A DNA stretch of 64,000 nt, taken from JAABPW01 sp037132275. GTDB taxonomy: Bacteria > Verrucomicrobiota > Kiritimatiellia > CAIKKV01 > CAITUY01. The notes under the pieces are model-generated. The model made no database searches, was not told the DNA's origin, and saw nothing but the letters and a program-made list of their open reading frames with translations. The stretch lies in contig JBAXPK010000002.1 in the NCBI GenBank assembly GCA_037132275.1, positions 13,956-77,955 of the forward strand, in the 5' to 3' direction. The stretch's first letter is position 1, and the number at the start of each line of letters is the position of its first letter. This document shows positions 41,066 through 49,229 of this stretch, in pieces. A program made the translations under genes and the position numbers.

Positions 41066-42301
41066 ATGATGCCCCGCGTGCGTTTAAGGAAAATAAATTT
41101 AATGGATTCCACGGGGTTTATTCTGCGTCAATCCTATTTATCATTTCTCCGGAACAAAGGGCTGGAGAAGGCCGCTGTGCTTGCATTTAACAGTTTATTC
41201 GCTCTTTTTCCACTGATGCTCCTTCTTTTGTTCGTGGTCGGACGTTACATGGCTTCCTCCCGGGAGATGATGGACGGGATTGAACGGGTCGTGTCGCAGA
41301 TGATGCCCATGTTTAGTAAGGTCGTTATTCACGAGATCGAAGGACTTTCAATCAATCGAACATGGGGATGGGTCAGTGTCGTGCTGTTACTGTGGGGGGT
41401 GACGCCCCTTGCGGCCACCATTCGCGGGGCGTTTGACCAGATCTACAAACGGGATCGGGCGCTGCCGTTTTTCAAGGAAAAACTTCTGGATGGACTGGCT
41501 GTCTTCCTGATGCTGATCATGCTGTTTCTTCTTGTGGCAGGTGAGCTTTCCTATGCGGTGGTCGGCGCTGTTATCGCCGGAAAAATGCCGCTTGTGTTGA
41601 GATTGACCGACATAGTCGTTCCCGTGCTGGTTACGGTGGCGTTTCTCTCCATCATTCATTATGTCTTCGCGCCCGTGCGTTTGCGGATGCCGGCCGTTTT
41701 GGTGGGCGGGATGGTCACGGCGATCCTGCTCGGGTTGATGGGGCCCGTGTTTACAGCGATCATGAAATTCAATCCCGACTATGGGTATGCCTTCGGGTCT
41801 CTTAAGGCCGTGTTCCTTCTCATGATCTGGATTTATTACGCGTTTGTTGCCATTTTGGCAGGCATTGAGGTGGCTGCCTGCATTCATTGGCGGGAGGCTA
41901 TCCTGGTGCGGGAGCTATTTGTGTCTCCCGAAAAGCGGCACAAATATGCGCAGCGTCTCAGCCGGTACCGGCAGGGATACGAGGAAAATCATGTGGTGTT
42001 CAATGAAGGCGATTCAGGCGATTCCATGTTTTACATTATCTCCGGGGCGGTGAGACTGACCCGGGGGGCGCAAGTACTCCGGGTCATGAGAGAAGGCGAG
42101 TATTTTGGCGAAATGGCGATGCTCCTGAAGGCGAACCGTTCGGCAACGGCCGTTGTGAGTGAGCCGGATACGCAGCTTGTGGCCATATCGGCAGCCAACA
42201 TGGATGCCGTTCTCCGCCAGAATCCTGACGTTCTTCTCGCCCTGCTGGAGGAAATGGCCCATCGCCTGAAGAGTACCGATGAAATGCTCCCGCCCTCGTA
42301 A
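41066..42301 (+). CDS. YihY/BrkB membrane protein fused to cyclic-nucleotide-binding domain
   Basis: 411-residue fusion. Residues about 1-290: YihY/virulence-factor BrkB family with LEKAAVLAFNSLFALFPLML, WGVTPLAATIRGAFDQIY, and spans to LKAVFLLMIWIYYAFVAILAGIE. Residues about 308-402: cNMP-binding domain with VVFNEGDSGDSMFYIISGAV and the phosphate-binding cassette GEYFGEMAMLLKANRSATAV, whose Glu and Arg ligands are present. Start ATG 41066 has GAGGGA at 41054-41059; a TTG 39 bases upstream is possible. Suggests a membrane protein gated or modulated by cAMP/cGMP-like ligand. Confidence 0.85.
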   Translation: MMPRVRLRKINLMDSTGFILRQSYLSFLRNKGLEKAAVLAFNSLFALFPLMLLLLFVVGRYMASSREMMDGIERVVSQMMPMFSKVVIHEIEGLSINRTWGWVSVVLLLWGVTPLAATIRGAFDQIYKRDRALPFFKEKLLDGLAVFLMLIMLFLLVAGELSYAVVGAVIAGKMPLVLRLTDIVVPVLVTVAFLSIIHYVFAPVRLRMPAVLVGGMVTAILLGLMGPVFTAIMKFNPDYGYAFGSLKAVFLLMIWIYYAFVAILAGIEVAACIHWREAILVRELFVSPEKRHKYAQRLSRYRQGYEENHVVFNEGDSGDSMFYIISGAVRLTRGAQVLRVMREGEYFGEMAMLLKANRSATAVVSEPDTQLVAISAANMDAVLRQNPDVLLALLEEMAHRLKSTDEMLPPS

Positions 42302-42381
42302 TTCGCTGCGTAAAATCTTATCTTTTGTCATTCTGGGTTTCTGGCATAATGAGGCAAATTTAACACAGGAGAATTCTCAAT

Positions 42382-43056
42382 ATGGCGGTTAATTTTGTGC
42401 AACGGATTGATGATGGGGTAAAAATTCAGAATGTCCTGGCCAGTGTTTCGGATAAGGCCGGCTTGGATCGGTTTGTTCCGGCGCTGCTGAAGATCAACCC
42501 GGCGGTGAGATTCTATTCCACCGGAGGAACGTTCACGGCTTTGCGCGAGATCTTGGGCGGGGATTCAAAGAATCTGGTCTCCGTGTCCGATTATACCGGC
42601 CAGCCCGAGATGCAGGGTGGCCTGGTAAAGACTTTGGATTTCAAGATATATCTTGGCTTGTTGAGCGAGACCCATAATCCGGCCCATGCCGATGACCTCA
42701 AGCGAACCCACGCCGTGGCGATTGATATGGTGATCGTCAACCTTTACCCCTTTGTCCAAACGATTGCGAAATTGGATGCCACCCCAGAGATTGCCAGGGC
42801 CAACATCGACATCGGCGGCCCCTGTATGGTTCGCGCCTCGGCGAAGAATTTTCTGCGCGTGGCCTCGGTGACCGATCCGGCGGATTATGACGGCGTGATC
42901 AGGGAGTTGGAGGCCGGGAAGGGCGTGCTTTCGCTGAAGACCCGGTTCGGATTGGCCCAGAAGGCGTTTTCGCATACGGCGGCCTATGATTTGGCCATAT
43001 CCACTTATCTTAAAGGGAAAAGCTATGACGAGGTCAAGGCCTGTTATCAAGTCTAA
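42382..43056 (+). CDS. Stand-alone IMP cyclohydrolase (PurH N-terminal domain)
   Basis: Last step of purine synthesis, closing FAICAR to IMP. Only the methylglyoxal-synthase-like cyclohydrolase domain is present (224 residues): ASVSDKAGLDRF, FYSTGGTF, VIVNLYPF, NIDIGGPCMVRASAKNF. The formyltransferase half, about 300 residues in normal PurH, is absent: the frame ends cleanly and queD follows. The ligand loop, GRVKTLHPK in PurH, reads GGLVKTLDFK here, a clear divergence. RBS ACAGGAGAA precedes ATG 42382. The missing half must be encoded elsewhere. Confidence 0.88.
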   Translation: MAVNFVQRIDDGVKIQNVLASVSDKAGLDRFVPALLKINPAVRFYSTGGTFTALREILGGDSKNLVSVSDYTGQPEMQGGLVKTLDFKIYLGLLSETHNPAHADDLKRTHAVAIDMVIVNLYPFVQTIAKLDATPEIARANIDIGGPCMVRASAKNFLRVASVTDPADYDGVIRELEAGKGVLSLKTRFGLAQKAFSHTAAYDLAISTYLKGKSYDEVKACYQV

Positions 43057-43067
43057 GGATGTGATCT

Positions 43068-43442
43068 ATGTTTGAGTTAAGTGTCAAAACGCATTTTTCA
43101 GCCGCACACCGTCTTGTGGGGTATCAGGGCGCCTGCGCCAATCTGCACGGCCACAATTGGGATGTGGAATTATTCCTCCGGGGAGAAAACGTCAATGACT
43201 TAGGCATGTTGGTGGATTTTCGGGACATAAAAGCCGCGATCAAGGAGGTCATGAAAGAGGTTGATCACTGTGACCTGAATCAGTTGCCAGTATTCCTGAG
43301 GGACAATCCCACCTCTGAACATTTGGCCCGCTATTTGCATGCGAAACTGGGTGGGCTTCTTAACAATCCGCGACACCGGGTTTTCAAGGTGACGGTTTGC
43401 GAAACACCGGGTACCACGGCGAGCTATTGGGATGAAGCGTAA
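43068..43442 (+). CDS. queD: 6-carboxytetrahydropterin synthase QueD
   Basis: Makes carboxytetrahydropterin from dihydroneopterin triphosphate, first committed step to preQ0/queuosine. Zinc ligands His in THFSAAHRL and LHGHNW, catalytic Cys in GACANLHGHN, later EVDHCDLNQL and CETPGTTASYW. 124 residues, standard. Starts 11 bases after the cyclohydrolase gene and overlaps queE by 11 bases. Confidence 0.95.
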   Translation: MFELSVKTHFSAAHRLVGYQGACANLHGHNWDVELFLRGENVNDLGMLVDFRDIKAAIKEVMKEVDHCDLNQLPVFLRDNPTSEHLARYLHAKLGGLLNNPRHRVFKVTVCETPGTTASYWDEA

Positions 43443-44076
43443 GTCCATCTTTGTAACCGAGGTCTTCACGTCCATTCAGGGGGAATCCACATGGGCGGGG
43501 TATCCCTGTTTTATTATCCGTTTAAGCGGCTGTAATTTGCGTTGCCGATATTGCGACTCGAAGCATTCCTACCCGCAGGGGCGGAAAACCCCCATCTCTG
43601 CGCTGATTATGAAATTTGCCGCCAGTTCCGCTGCCATCGCCGAGATTACCGGCGGCGAGCCTTTGGCGCAGGCGGGGTTTCAGGAACTGGCGTTGGGTCT
43701 TCGTGATCGGGGGGGCGGGCGTCCGGTACTCGTGGAGACTAACGGGAGCCAGAATATTTCCGCCGTTCCCGATGGGGTGATTGTCGTCATGGATATGAAA
43801 TGTCCCGACAGCGGGGAATCCGCAAAAATGGATCTGGGCAATCTAAATCGCCTGCGTCCGTATGATGAGGTGAAATTTGTGATTTCCAGCCGCCGTGATT
43901 TTGTCTGGGCCCGGCGAATGGTGGTGAAGCATGACCTCCCCGGCAGGTGTCATGCCGTATTGTTCAGTCCTGCCCATGAACGGGTGTCGGCGGCCACGCT
44001 GGCATCATGGGTGCTGGATTCGGGCATGCCAGTGCGGGTGCAGGTGCAACTGCACAAGGTCGTGGGGTTGCCATGA
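43432..44076 (+). CDS. queE: 7-carboxy-7-deazaguanine synthase QueE
   Basis: Radical SAM enzyme of preQ0 synthesis. IQGESTWAGYPC, radical SAM motif CNLRCRYCD (three cysteines about residues 34-41), EITGGEPLAQ, LVETNGS, and MDMKCPDSGESAKMD are the family marks. 214 residues. Start is inside queD; its stop overlaps queC by 4 bases, so the three genes are coupled. Confidence 0.95.
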   Translation: MKRKSIFVTEVFTSIQGESTWAGYPCFIIRLSGCNLRCRYCDSKHSYPQGRKTPISALIMKFAASSAAIAEITGGEPLAQAGFQELALGLRDRGGGRPVLVETNGSQNISAVPDGVIVVMDMKCPDSGESAKMDLGNLNRLRPYDEVKFVISSRRDFVWARRMVVKHDLPGRCHAVLFSPAHERVSAATLASWVLDSGMPVRVQVQLHKVVGLP

Positions 44077-44783
44077 GCCATTCCCCCCCAGCCTTGAGCT
44101 GTGTGGATAAAGCCGTGGTTTTGCTATCCGGTGGGCTGGACTCATCCACATTGCTCCACTATGTCATCCAGCGGCTTGGGGCGCGGGAGGTTTACGCCCT
44201 GTCCTTTCATTACGGGCAGAAACACCGGCGTGAGTTGGAATCGGCGGCCTGGCAGGCGAAGGCCGCACAGGTCAAGGCGCACGATGTTGTGGATATGGGT
44301 TTCTTTGGCGCCTTGATCCCCGGCGGTTCAGCCCTGACCGATGCGGCCCTGGCTATTTGCCCATTGGCCGATCTGGCGGCATCCGATTTAACCCAGCCCC
44401 CCACCTACGTTCCCAACCGTAACATGATGCTGCTTTCTGTGGCGGCCGCCTACGCGGAGGCGAGGGGTGTCACGGCGCTATTCTACGGCGCGCAAACCCA
44501 GGACAGTTATGGGTATTGGGACTGCACTCCCGAGTTTCTAGAAAAAATCAATACCGTGCTGGCGCTGAATCGGCGCACCCCAGTCACTGTGGTGGCGCCT
44601 TTTGTAGGTTGGCGCAAAGCGGATGAAATCCGGATCGGGTTGGAATTGGGCGTGGATTATGCCCATACCTGGACGTGTTATCGGGGTGGCTATACACCCT
44701 GTGGCGAATGCCCTTCCTGCACGGAACGCGCGGCCGCTTTTCAGGAAATTGGAGTTTCGGACCCGCTTAGTTTCACGGGTTGA
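44073..44783 (+). CDS. queC: 7-cyano-7-deazaguanine synthase QueC
   Basis: ATP-dependent enzyme that converts carboxydeazaguanine to preQ0. PP-loop LLSGGLDSST (about residues 18-27), FHYGQKHRRELE, PTYVPNRNMMLLS and the zinc site CYRGG...CGECPSCTERAAAF. The start overlaps queE (ATGA) at 44073; a longer frame inside queE lacks a site. Its end overlaps the convergent response-regulator gene by 11 bases. No tgt, queA or queF is in the window. Confidence 0.95.
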   Translation: MSHSPPALSCVDKAVVLLSGGLDSSTLLHYVIQRLGAREVYALSFHYGQKHRRELESAAWQAKAAQVKAHDVVDMGFFGALIPGGSALTDAALAICPLADLAASDLTQPPTYVPNRNMMLLSVAAAYAEARGVTALFYGAQTQDSYGYWDCTPEFLEKINTVLALNRRTPVTVVAPFVGWRKADEIRIGLELGVDYAHTWTCYRGGYTPCGECPSCTERAAAFQEIGVSDPLSFTG

Positions 44784-45546
44784 GCACCGCCTGGAGCGCA
44801 GCCAATAGAACTTCGGGCTTATTTGTGGACAGACTCTGTTTTACACATTTTGCGATACTGGGCCGCGGTGTGGTACCCTGAATGCCGTTCAGGCGTTCAT
44901 CATAAAGCACAATCGGGATGCCGCTCAAACTGGGCATAACCTCGATCAATCCGGCGACAGATGATCCATTAAGCCTTGGAAGGACTTCCTTCATGATTAT
45001 TGCGTCGGGTTTTATACTGATGGCTTTATCGAGCACTTCGGGGCCCTTGTCAACAGGCACGACATCGTATCCCGCTGCCGCTAAAACCGACATAATATCC
45101 CTCGCAAGCAGGGGATCGTCTTCAGCAAGAAGCACCTTGATTATTTTGTCAGTTTGTTTGGGCTGTTTCTTTCTGTTGGCCGCGAGAATCTTGCGCATGG
45201 TGCGCACCAGGCGGGTTTCATCACAGGGTTTGGTGAGAAATCCGGCGACTGATACACTATCAAAGAAACTCTCCATCATCGATCGAGCCGTTAGCACAAG
45301 CACGGGATGGGTCGTTTTCCCTTCGGGAGTGGAAATCCGCTTTAAGAATCCAAGCCCACCCATGCCGGGCATACTAATATCCAGTATGATCAGATTCGGC
45401 TTGATGTCATCAAGCTGAGCGATCGCTTCTTCTCCACTGCGCGCGGTGATCACATTAAATTTTTCGCTCACGAGGTAATCTTTGAGAGAAATCAGCAAAT
45501 GCTGCTCATCGTCCACCAGTAGAATCTTATCCATCGGTTCAGTCAT
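44773..45546 (-). CDS. Tandem-receiver response regulator, second receiver degenerate
   Basis: 257-residue protein made of two receiver domains and no output domain. REC1 (about 5-120) is complete: LLVDDE, phospho-acceptor Asp in LIILDISMPG, LTAR, FLTKP. REC2 (about 140-255) keeps the acidic pair LLAEDDPLL but has Lys where the acceptor Asp is expected (AIIMKEVLP). ATG 45546 has GGAGGAT close by; an ATG 24 bases upstream is less likely. Cotranscribed 20 bases after the histidine kinase, its probable phosphodonor. With no DNA-binding part, it likely acts by protein contact. Confidence 0.88.
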   Translation of the reverse strand: MTEPMDKILLVDDEQHLLISLKDYLVSEKFNVITARSGEEAIAQLDDIKPNLIILDISMPGMGGLGFLKRISTPEGKTTHPVLVLTARSMMESFFDSVSVAGFLTKPCDETRLVRTMRKILAANRKKQPKQTDKIIKVLLAEDDPLLARDIMSVLAAAGYDVVPVDKGPEVLDKAISIKPDAIIMKEVLPRLNGSSVAGLIEVMPSLSGIPIVLYDERLNGIQGTTPRPSIAKCVKQSLSTNKPEVLLAALQAVLNP

Positions 45547-45566
45547 AGTATAATCCTCCAGTTGCA

Positions 45567-47282
45567 TCAAACATCCAGACGTTTTCGGCCCAGAACCAGT
45601 TCTTCAACGCACCCCCACAGTTCGTCCTCACTCCAGGATGGCAAAAGGCGGGGAATTAAGAAACCATCGAGGATTTCCTGCTTTGTGAGGCTTGGCTCCA
45701 TATCTGTGATGGCCAAAATCGGCACACGAGCCATGGATTCCTCGCCTTTGATCATGGCGATCACGATGCCGCCATCCATTCCCTTTTGTATCCACTCAAG
45801 GATAATCAAGTCAGGGATTTCTTTTTGCATAGCCGAGTGGAGCGTTCCATTTAACAGTTTTCCTGTGACGACGCGGTATCCATAGTTTTTCATCTGGGTA
45901 GTCACCTTGCGTTCAACCTGATCATCCCCGCAAGCCAGCAAGACTAGCGGCGGCGCCGTAGCCGGTAGAGAGATGGATACCTGTGTGCCTTTGCGCATTC
46001 CGGCCGGGGGACTTGTCACTTGGATTCCCCCCCCATGCTGCGCCAACAGGTCTTTACAGATGGCCAGTCCCAACCCCGCGCCGCTAACATATTCCCCCAC
46101 TCTGAAAAAACGCTCCGTAATGCGTGGAAGATCTTTTGCCTCAATCCCGATCCCACTGTCTATCACATCAAGAACATGCATACCCTTGAGCGCTTTACTG
46201 GGAGTGAGGCGCGCTTTAATCACGCCGCCTTTGATGTTGTATTTCATCGCATTTTTCACAATATTGAAAATAACTCGTTCAATTTTTTGTGGATCGCACT
46301 CACTAAACCCATGCGGGTCAACAGCGCTGTCAAGACTCAAGCCCTCCGCCTCAATCTGCATCCTCAAGGACTCGATCGTTCGCTGTGCAAACCGTCCGAA
46401 ATTCACCTTGGCCAGATTCATGCGTAGGGTGTTCGATTCAATTCTGCTCATATCCAGAATGTCGTCTACCGTTCTCTGGAGCCTATGGCAATCTTCTCTG
46501 ATCATGCTGAGGTAGGTTCGCCCTTGTTGATTCAAGGGACCGGCGATGCCCTTTTGCATGTTGCCGGCGATGTAGTTGATAGAGGAGAGAGGCGTTTTGA
46601 GTTCATGGGAAACATTGGAGACAAACTGTGTCTTTGCCCTGTCATGTTTTTGAAGTGTTTCGATCGCCGAGTTCAATTCCGCTTCAATACGTTTGCGTTC
46701 TGCGATCTCAAGCTTCAGTTCCTCGTTAATCCTTGTGCGTTCACGTACCTCCTGCTCGAGATCGTCATGAGCGGATTGGAGGGCATCCTCTGACTCTTTG
46801 CGCGCGCTGACATCCCGGATAAAGAAGCACAGATAAGTTTTCCCTGACAAATTGACTTTGCAGGTCGAAATCTCGGATGGCATCAGCGATCCGTCTTGCC
46901 GCGCGCATTCCGCCTGGATGAGGGTAAACCGGTCGTTTTGGAGATTCTCTTCGACTGTCAAAAGGACGTTCTCGGTCATGCCCATCACGATGTCCATGAT
47001 TGCGCCCAACTTAAACTGTTCTCGAGAGTATAGAAATGACTGCGATGCCCTGACGTTGGCGTCAACTATTTTGCCATTGAGTTCCGTGAGAAAAGCGGAG
47101 TCGTAGACATTTTGAAACAGTTCGCTTAGATCGGCGTTCTGGATGGCGATCTCGCCGAATGTTTTTTGCTGCTGGCCGCCGGACTTGAGCGCGGCCCTGC
47201 CAACCGGAGTTCGCTTTTGTGCGTAAAAATCCGGCGGGATATCAATCCGCATCGTTTTGGAAGATTCATTTGTAACAGCCAT
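45567..47282 (-). CDS. PAS-containing histidine kinase with receiver-like C terminus
   Basis: 571-residue cytoplasmic kinase (no membrane span). PAS domain about 50-160 (ELNGKIVDANVRASQSF), coiled coil about 165-215, phospho-acceptor His in NVSHELKTPLSSI (about residue 227), then the ATPase domain with NIVKNAMKYN, DVIDSGIGI and GAGLGLAICKDLLAQHGG. The C-terminal 115 residues resemble a receiver, but the acceptor position is Glu (LIILEWIQKG), a natural phosphate mimic. Starts 166 bases from the divergent YceH gene; followed by the tandem-receiver gene. Confidence 0.9.
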   Translation of the reverse strand: MAVTNESSKTMRIDIPPDFYAQKRTPVGRAALKSGGQQQKTFGEIAIQNADLSELFQNVYDSAFLTELNGKIVDANVRASQSFLYSREQFKLGAIMDIVMGMTENVLLTVEENLQNDRFTLIQAECARQDGSLMPSEISTCKVNLSGKTYLCFFIRDVSARKESEDALQSAHDDLEQEVRERTRINEELKLEIAERKRIEAELNSAIETLQKHDRAKTQFVSNVSHELKTPLSSINYIAGNMQKGIAGPLNQQGRTYLSMIREDCHRLQRTVDDILDMSRIESNTLRMNLAKVNFGRFAQRTIESLRMQIEAEGLSLDSAVDPHGFSECDPQKIERVIFNIVKNAMKYNIKGGVIKARLTPSKALKGMHVLDVIDSGIGIEAKDLPRITERFFRVGEYVSGAGLGLAICKDLLAQHGGGIQVTSPPAGMRKGTQVSISLPATAPPLVLLACGDDQVERKVTTQMKNYGYRVVTGKLLNGTLHSAMQKEIPDLIILEWIQKGMDGGIVIAMIKGEESMARVPILAITDMEPSLTKQEILDGFLIPRLLPSWSEDELWGCVEELVLGRKRLDV

Positions 47283-47448
47283 AATTGTTTTCTATATGAA
47301 AAAACTGAGTTCAGTCCCAGCATAAAATCCATTCAATTGTTGTGATGTCTCCGCGAGGTTGACCCGTTACATCCGATTATTTGTTCCCCAGCACGACGGG
47401 GCTGGTGTATAGTAATAGCAATCAGGAGGTTCAATCCAGGGAGGGACG

Positions 47449-48102
47449 ATGGTGCTGACACCGGAAGAATTGAGGGTGGTGGGCGTGTTGATGGAAAAGG
47501 AAGTGACCACGCCGGACTACTATCCCATGACGCTCAATGCGATTGTCAATGGCTGTAACCAGAAGAATTGTCGGGCTCCACTCACAGCCTATGATGAAGC
47601 CTTGGTTGCTGGTGCCTTGGATCGTTTGCGTTACGAAAAACTCCTCATATCTCTGGTCAGTGGGGCGGAGAGCCGGGTGCCCAAATATCGCCAGCGCTTG
47701 ACCGAGCAGTTGGTGCTAACCCTGCCCGCCCATGCCGTGATGGCTGAACTGATCTTGCGGGGTACGCAAACAGTGGGGGAATTGCGCAGTCGCGCGGAAC
47801 GGATGTGCGCCTTTTCCAGTCTGGACGAGATTCAGCAGGTGCTGAAGACCTTGACTGACCGTCCTGATGGTCCTCTGGTGATGCTGCTGCCACGTGTTGC
47901 GGGACATAAGGAAAACCGCTGGATGCACCTGTTGGGCGGGACGTCCGAGTCTGCTGAAAATAGTCCAGCGCCCGTGGCGTCGCGCTCATTGCAGGACCAG
48001 ATTCAGCGCCATGACATCGAAATCGCCGCCTTGAGGGCTGAGGTTGAGCAATTGAAGTCCTTTATGGCGGAGTTCCAGACCCCGCATCGGGCTAGCAGTT
48101 GA
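47449..48102 (+). CDS. YceH family (UPF0502/DUF480) protein
   Basis: 217-residue protein built from two winged-helix units. MVLTPEELRVVGVLMEKEVT, TPDYYPMTLNAIVNGCNQK, RPLTAYDE-like CRAPLTAYDEALVAG, and AELILRGTQTVGELRSRAERM are family blocks. A final coiled coil (about 180-210) is usual. RBS AGGGAGGG precedes ATG 47449. A TGTATAGT (47406-47413) may be an extended -10. DNA binding is plausible from the fold, but no target is known. Confidence 0.9.
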   Translation: MVLTPEELRVVGVLMEKEVTTPDYYPMTLNAIVNGCNQKNCRAPLTAYDEALVAGALDRLRYEKLLISLVSGAESRVPKYRQRLTEQLVLTLPAHAVMAELILRGTQTVGELRSRAERMCAFSSLDEIQQVLKTLTDRPDGPLVMLLPRVAGHKENRWMHLLGGTSESAENSPAPVASRSLQDQIQRHDIEIAALRAEVEQLKSFMAEFQTPHRASS

Positions 48103-48156
48103 CGAAATTTGTGTCCATGGTACTTTCTTCGGAATAACGAAAAAGGGTAATAAGTT

Positions 48157-49221
48157 ATGCAAAAAGAATCTTTTGATTTTCTGAAACAGGTTATCGGGGT
48201 GGCGAGTCCCTCCGGCTTCGAATGGCATGTTCAAGCGATTTTCAAAAAGCGCATGGAGGCGAGTTGTGATGAAGTCCGCGCCGATGTGCATGGCAATGTG
48301 ATCGGCATCATCAATCCCGATGCTCCCGTGCGAGTCATGCTGTCGGGGCATTGCGATGAAATCGGCCTGATGATTGTGCATATTGAGGACCGCGGATTTT
48401 TGTCCTTTGCGGCTGTCGGGGGGATCGATCCCGCCGTCATTAGCGGTCAGCGGGTGAAGATTCATACGGCCAAAGGCGCGGTGTTTGGTGTGATCGGGAG
48501 AAAGCCGATCCATATGCTGGAGCCGGATGAGCGGGGGAAAGCGATCAAACTGCACGAGATGTGGATTGATATTGGCGCCAAGAACCGCAAGGAGGCGGCC
48601 AAGACGGTTCAAATCGGCGACTATGTGACAATTGATGTCGGCCTTGAGACCATGTTGAACAACCTGGTTGCCGGGCGCGGGTTTGACGATCGTGCGGGTG
48701 CCTTTGTGGTGGCCGAAACCCTGCGCCGACTGAAGGGCCGGAAGATCAAAGTAGGGGTTTATGGCGTGACCAGTGTCCAGGAGGAGATTGGTCTTCGCGG
48801 CGCTCGAACCAGCGCCTACGGGATCGATCCGCATGTCGGGATTGCGGTGGATGTCGGGTTTGCCTCGGATTACCCCGGTGGCGAAGTCAAGCGAACCGGA
48901 GAATGCAAACTGGGCAAGGGCCCTACGCTGCATCGTGGCCCCAACATCAATCCGGTATTGGCCCGGGTAATGGAGGCCGCCGCTAAAAAGAATAAGATAC
49001 CTTTCCAGATCACAGCCGAACCCTCGGCAACGGGGACGGATGCAAATGCCATGCAGGTGAATCGATCCGGGGTGGCCGCCGCGCTGGTGAGCATTCCCAA
49101 CCGGTATATGCATACCTCCGTGGAAGTGATCTCGCTGGACGATCTGGATAACTGCTCAAAGCTTCTTGCTGAATTTATTGCCGGAATGGATCCCCAGCAA
49201 AAATACATACCGGGCCTGTGA
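48157..49221 (+). CDS. M42 family metallopeptidase
   Basis: Cytosolic dinuclear-metal aminopeptidase of the tetrahedral (TET/PepA-like) type, 354 residues. Metal ligands in LSGHCDEIGLM, GFDDRAGAF, VQEEIGLRGA (Glu pair), AVDVGF and YMHTSVEV. VASPSGFEWHV at the N terminus is also standard. ATG 48157 follows an AAAAAGGG site. Its end lies 8 bases from the convergent RdgC-like gene. Substrate preference (acidic or general residues) cannot be read from sequence. Confidence 0.95.
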   Translation: MQKESFDFLKQVIGVASPSGFEWHVQAIFKKRMEASCDEVRADVHGNVIGIINPDAPVRVMLSGHCDEIGLMIVHIEDRGFLSFAAVGGIDPAVISGQRVKIHTAKGAVFGVIGRKPIHMLEPDERGKAIKLHEMWIDIGAKNRKEAAKTVQIGDYVTIDVGLETMLNNLVAGRGFDDRAGAFVVAETLRRLKGRKIKVGVYGVTSVQEEIGLRGARTSAYGIDPHVGIAVDVGFASDYPGGEVKRTGECKLGKGPTLHRGPNINPVLARVMEAAAKKNKIPFQITAEPSATGTDANAMQVNRSGVAAALVSIPNRYMHTSVEVISLDDLDNCSKLLAEFIAGMDPQQKYIPGL

Positions 49222-49229
49222 AAAGTGGT

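Noticed and set aside
47360..47413. TTGACC and TATAGT as promoter for the YceH gene
   Set aside because: The two boxes are over 40 bases apart; only the extended -10 remains plausible.
47986..49113. 375-residue open frame on the minus strand
   Set aside because: Lies fully antisense to the M42 peptidase, whose motifs are complete; the frame is His/Pro/Arg-rich with no domain and arises from codon bias.
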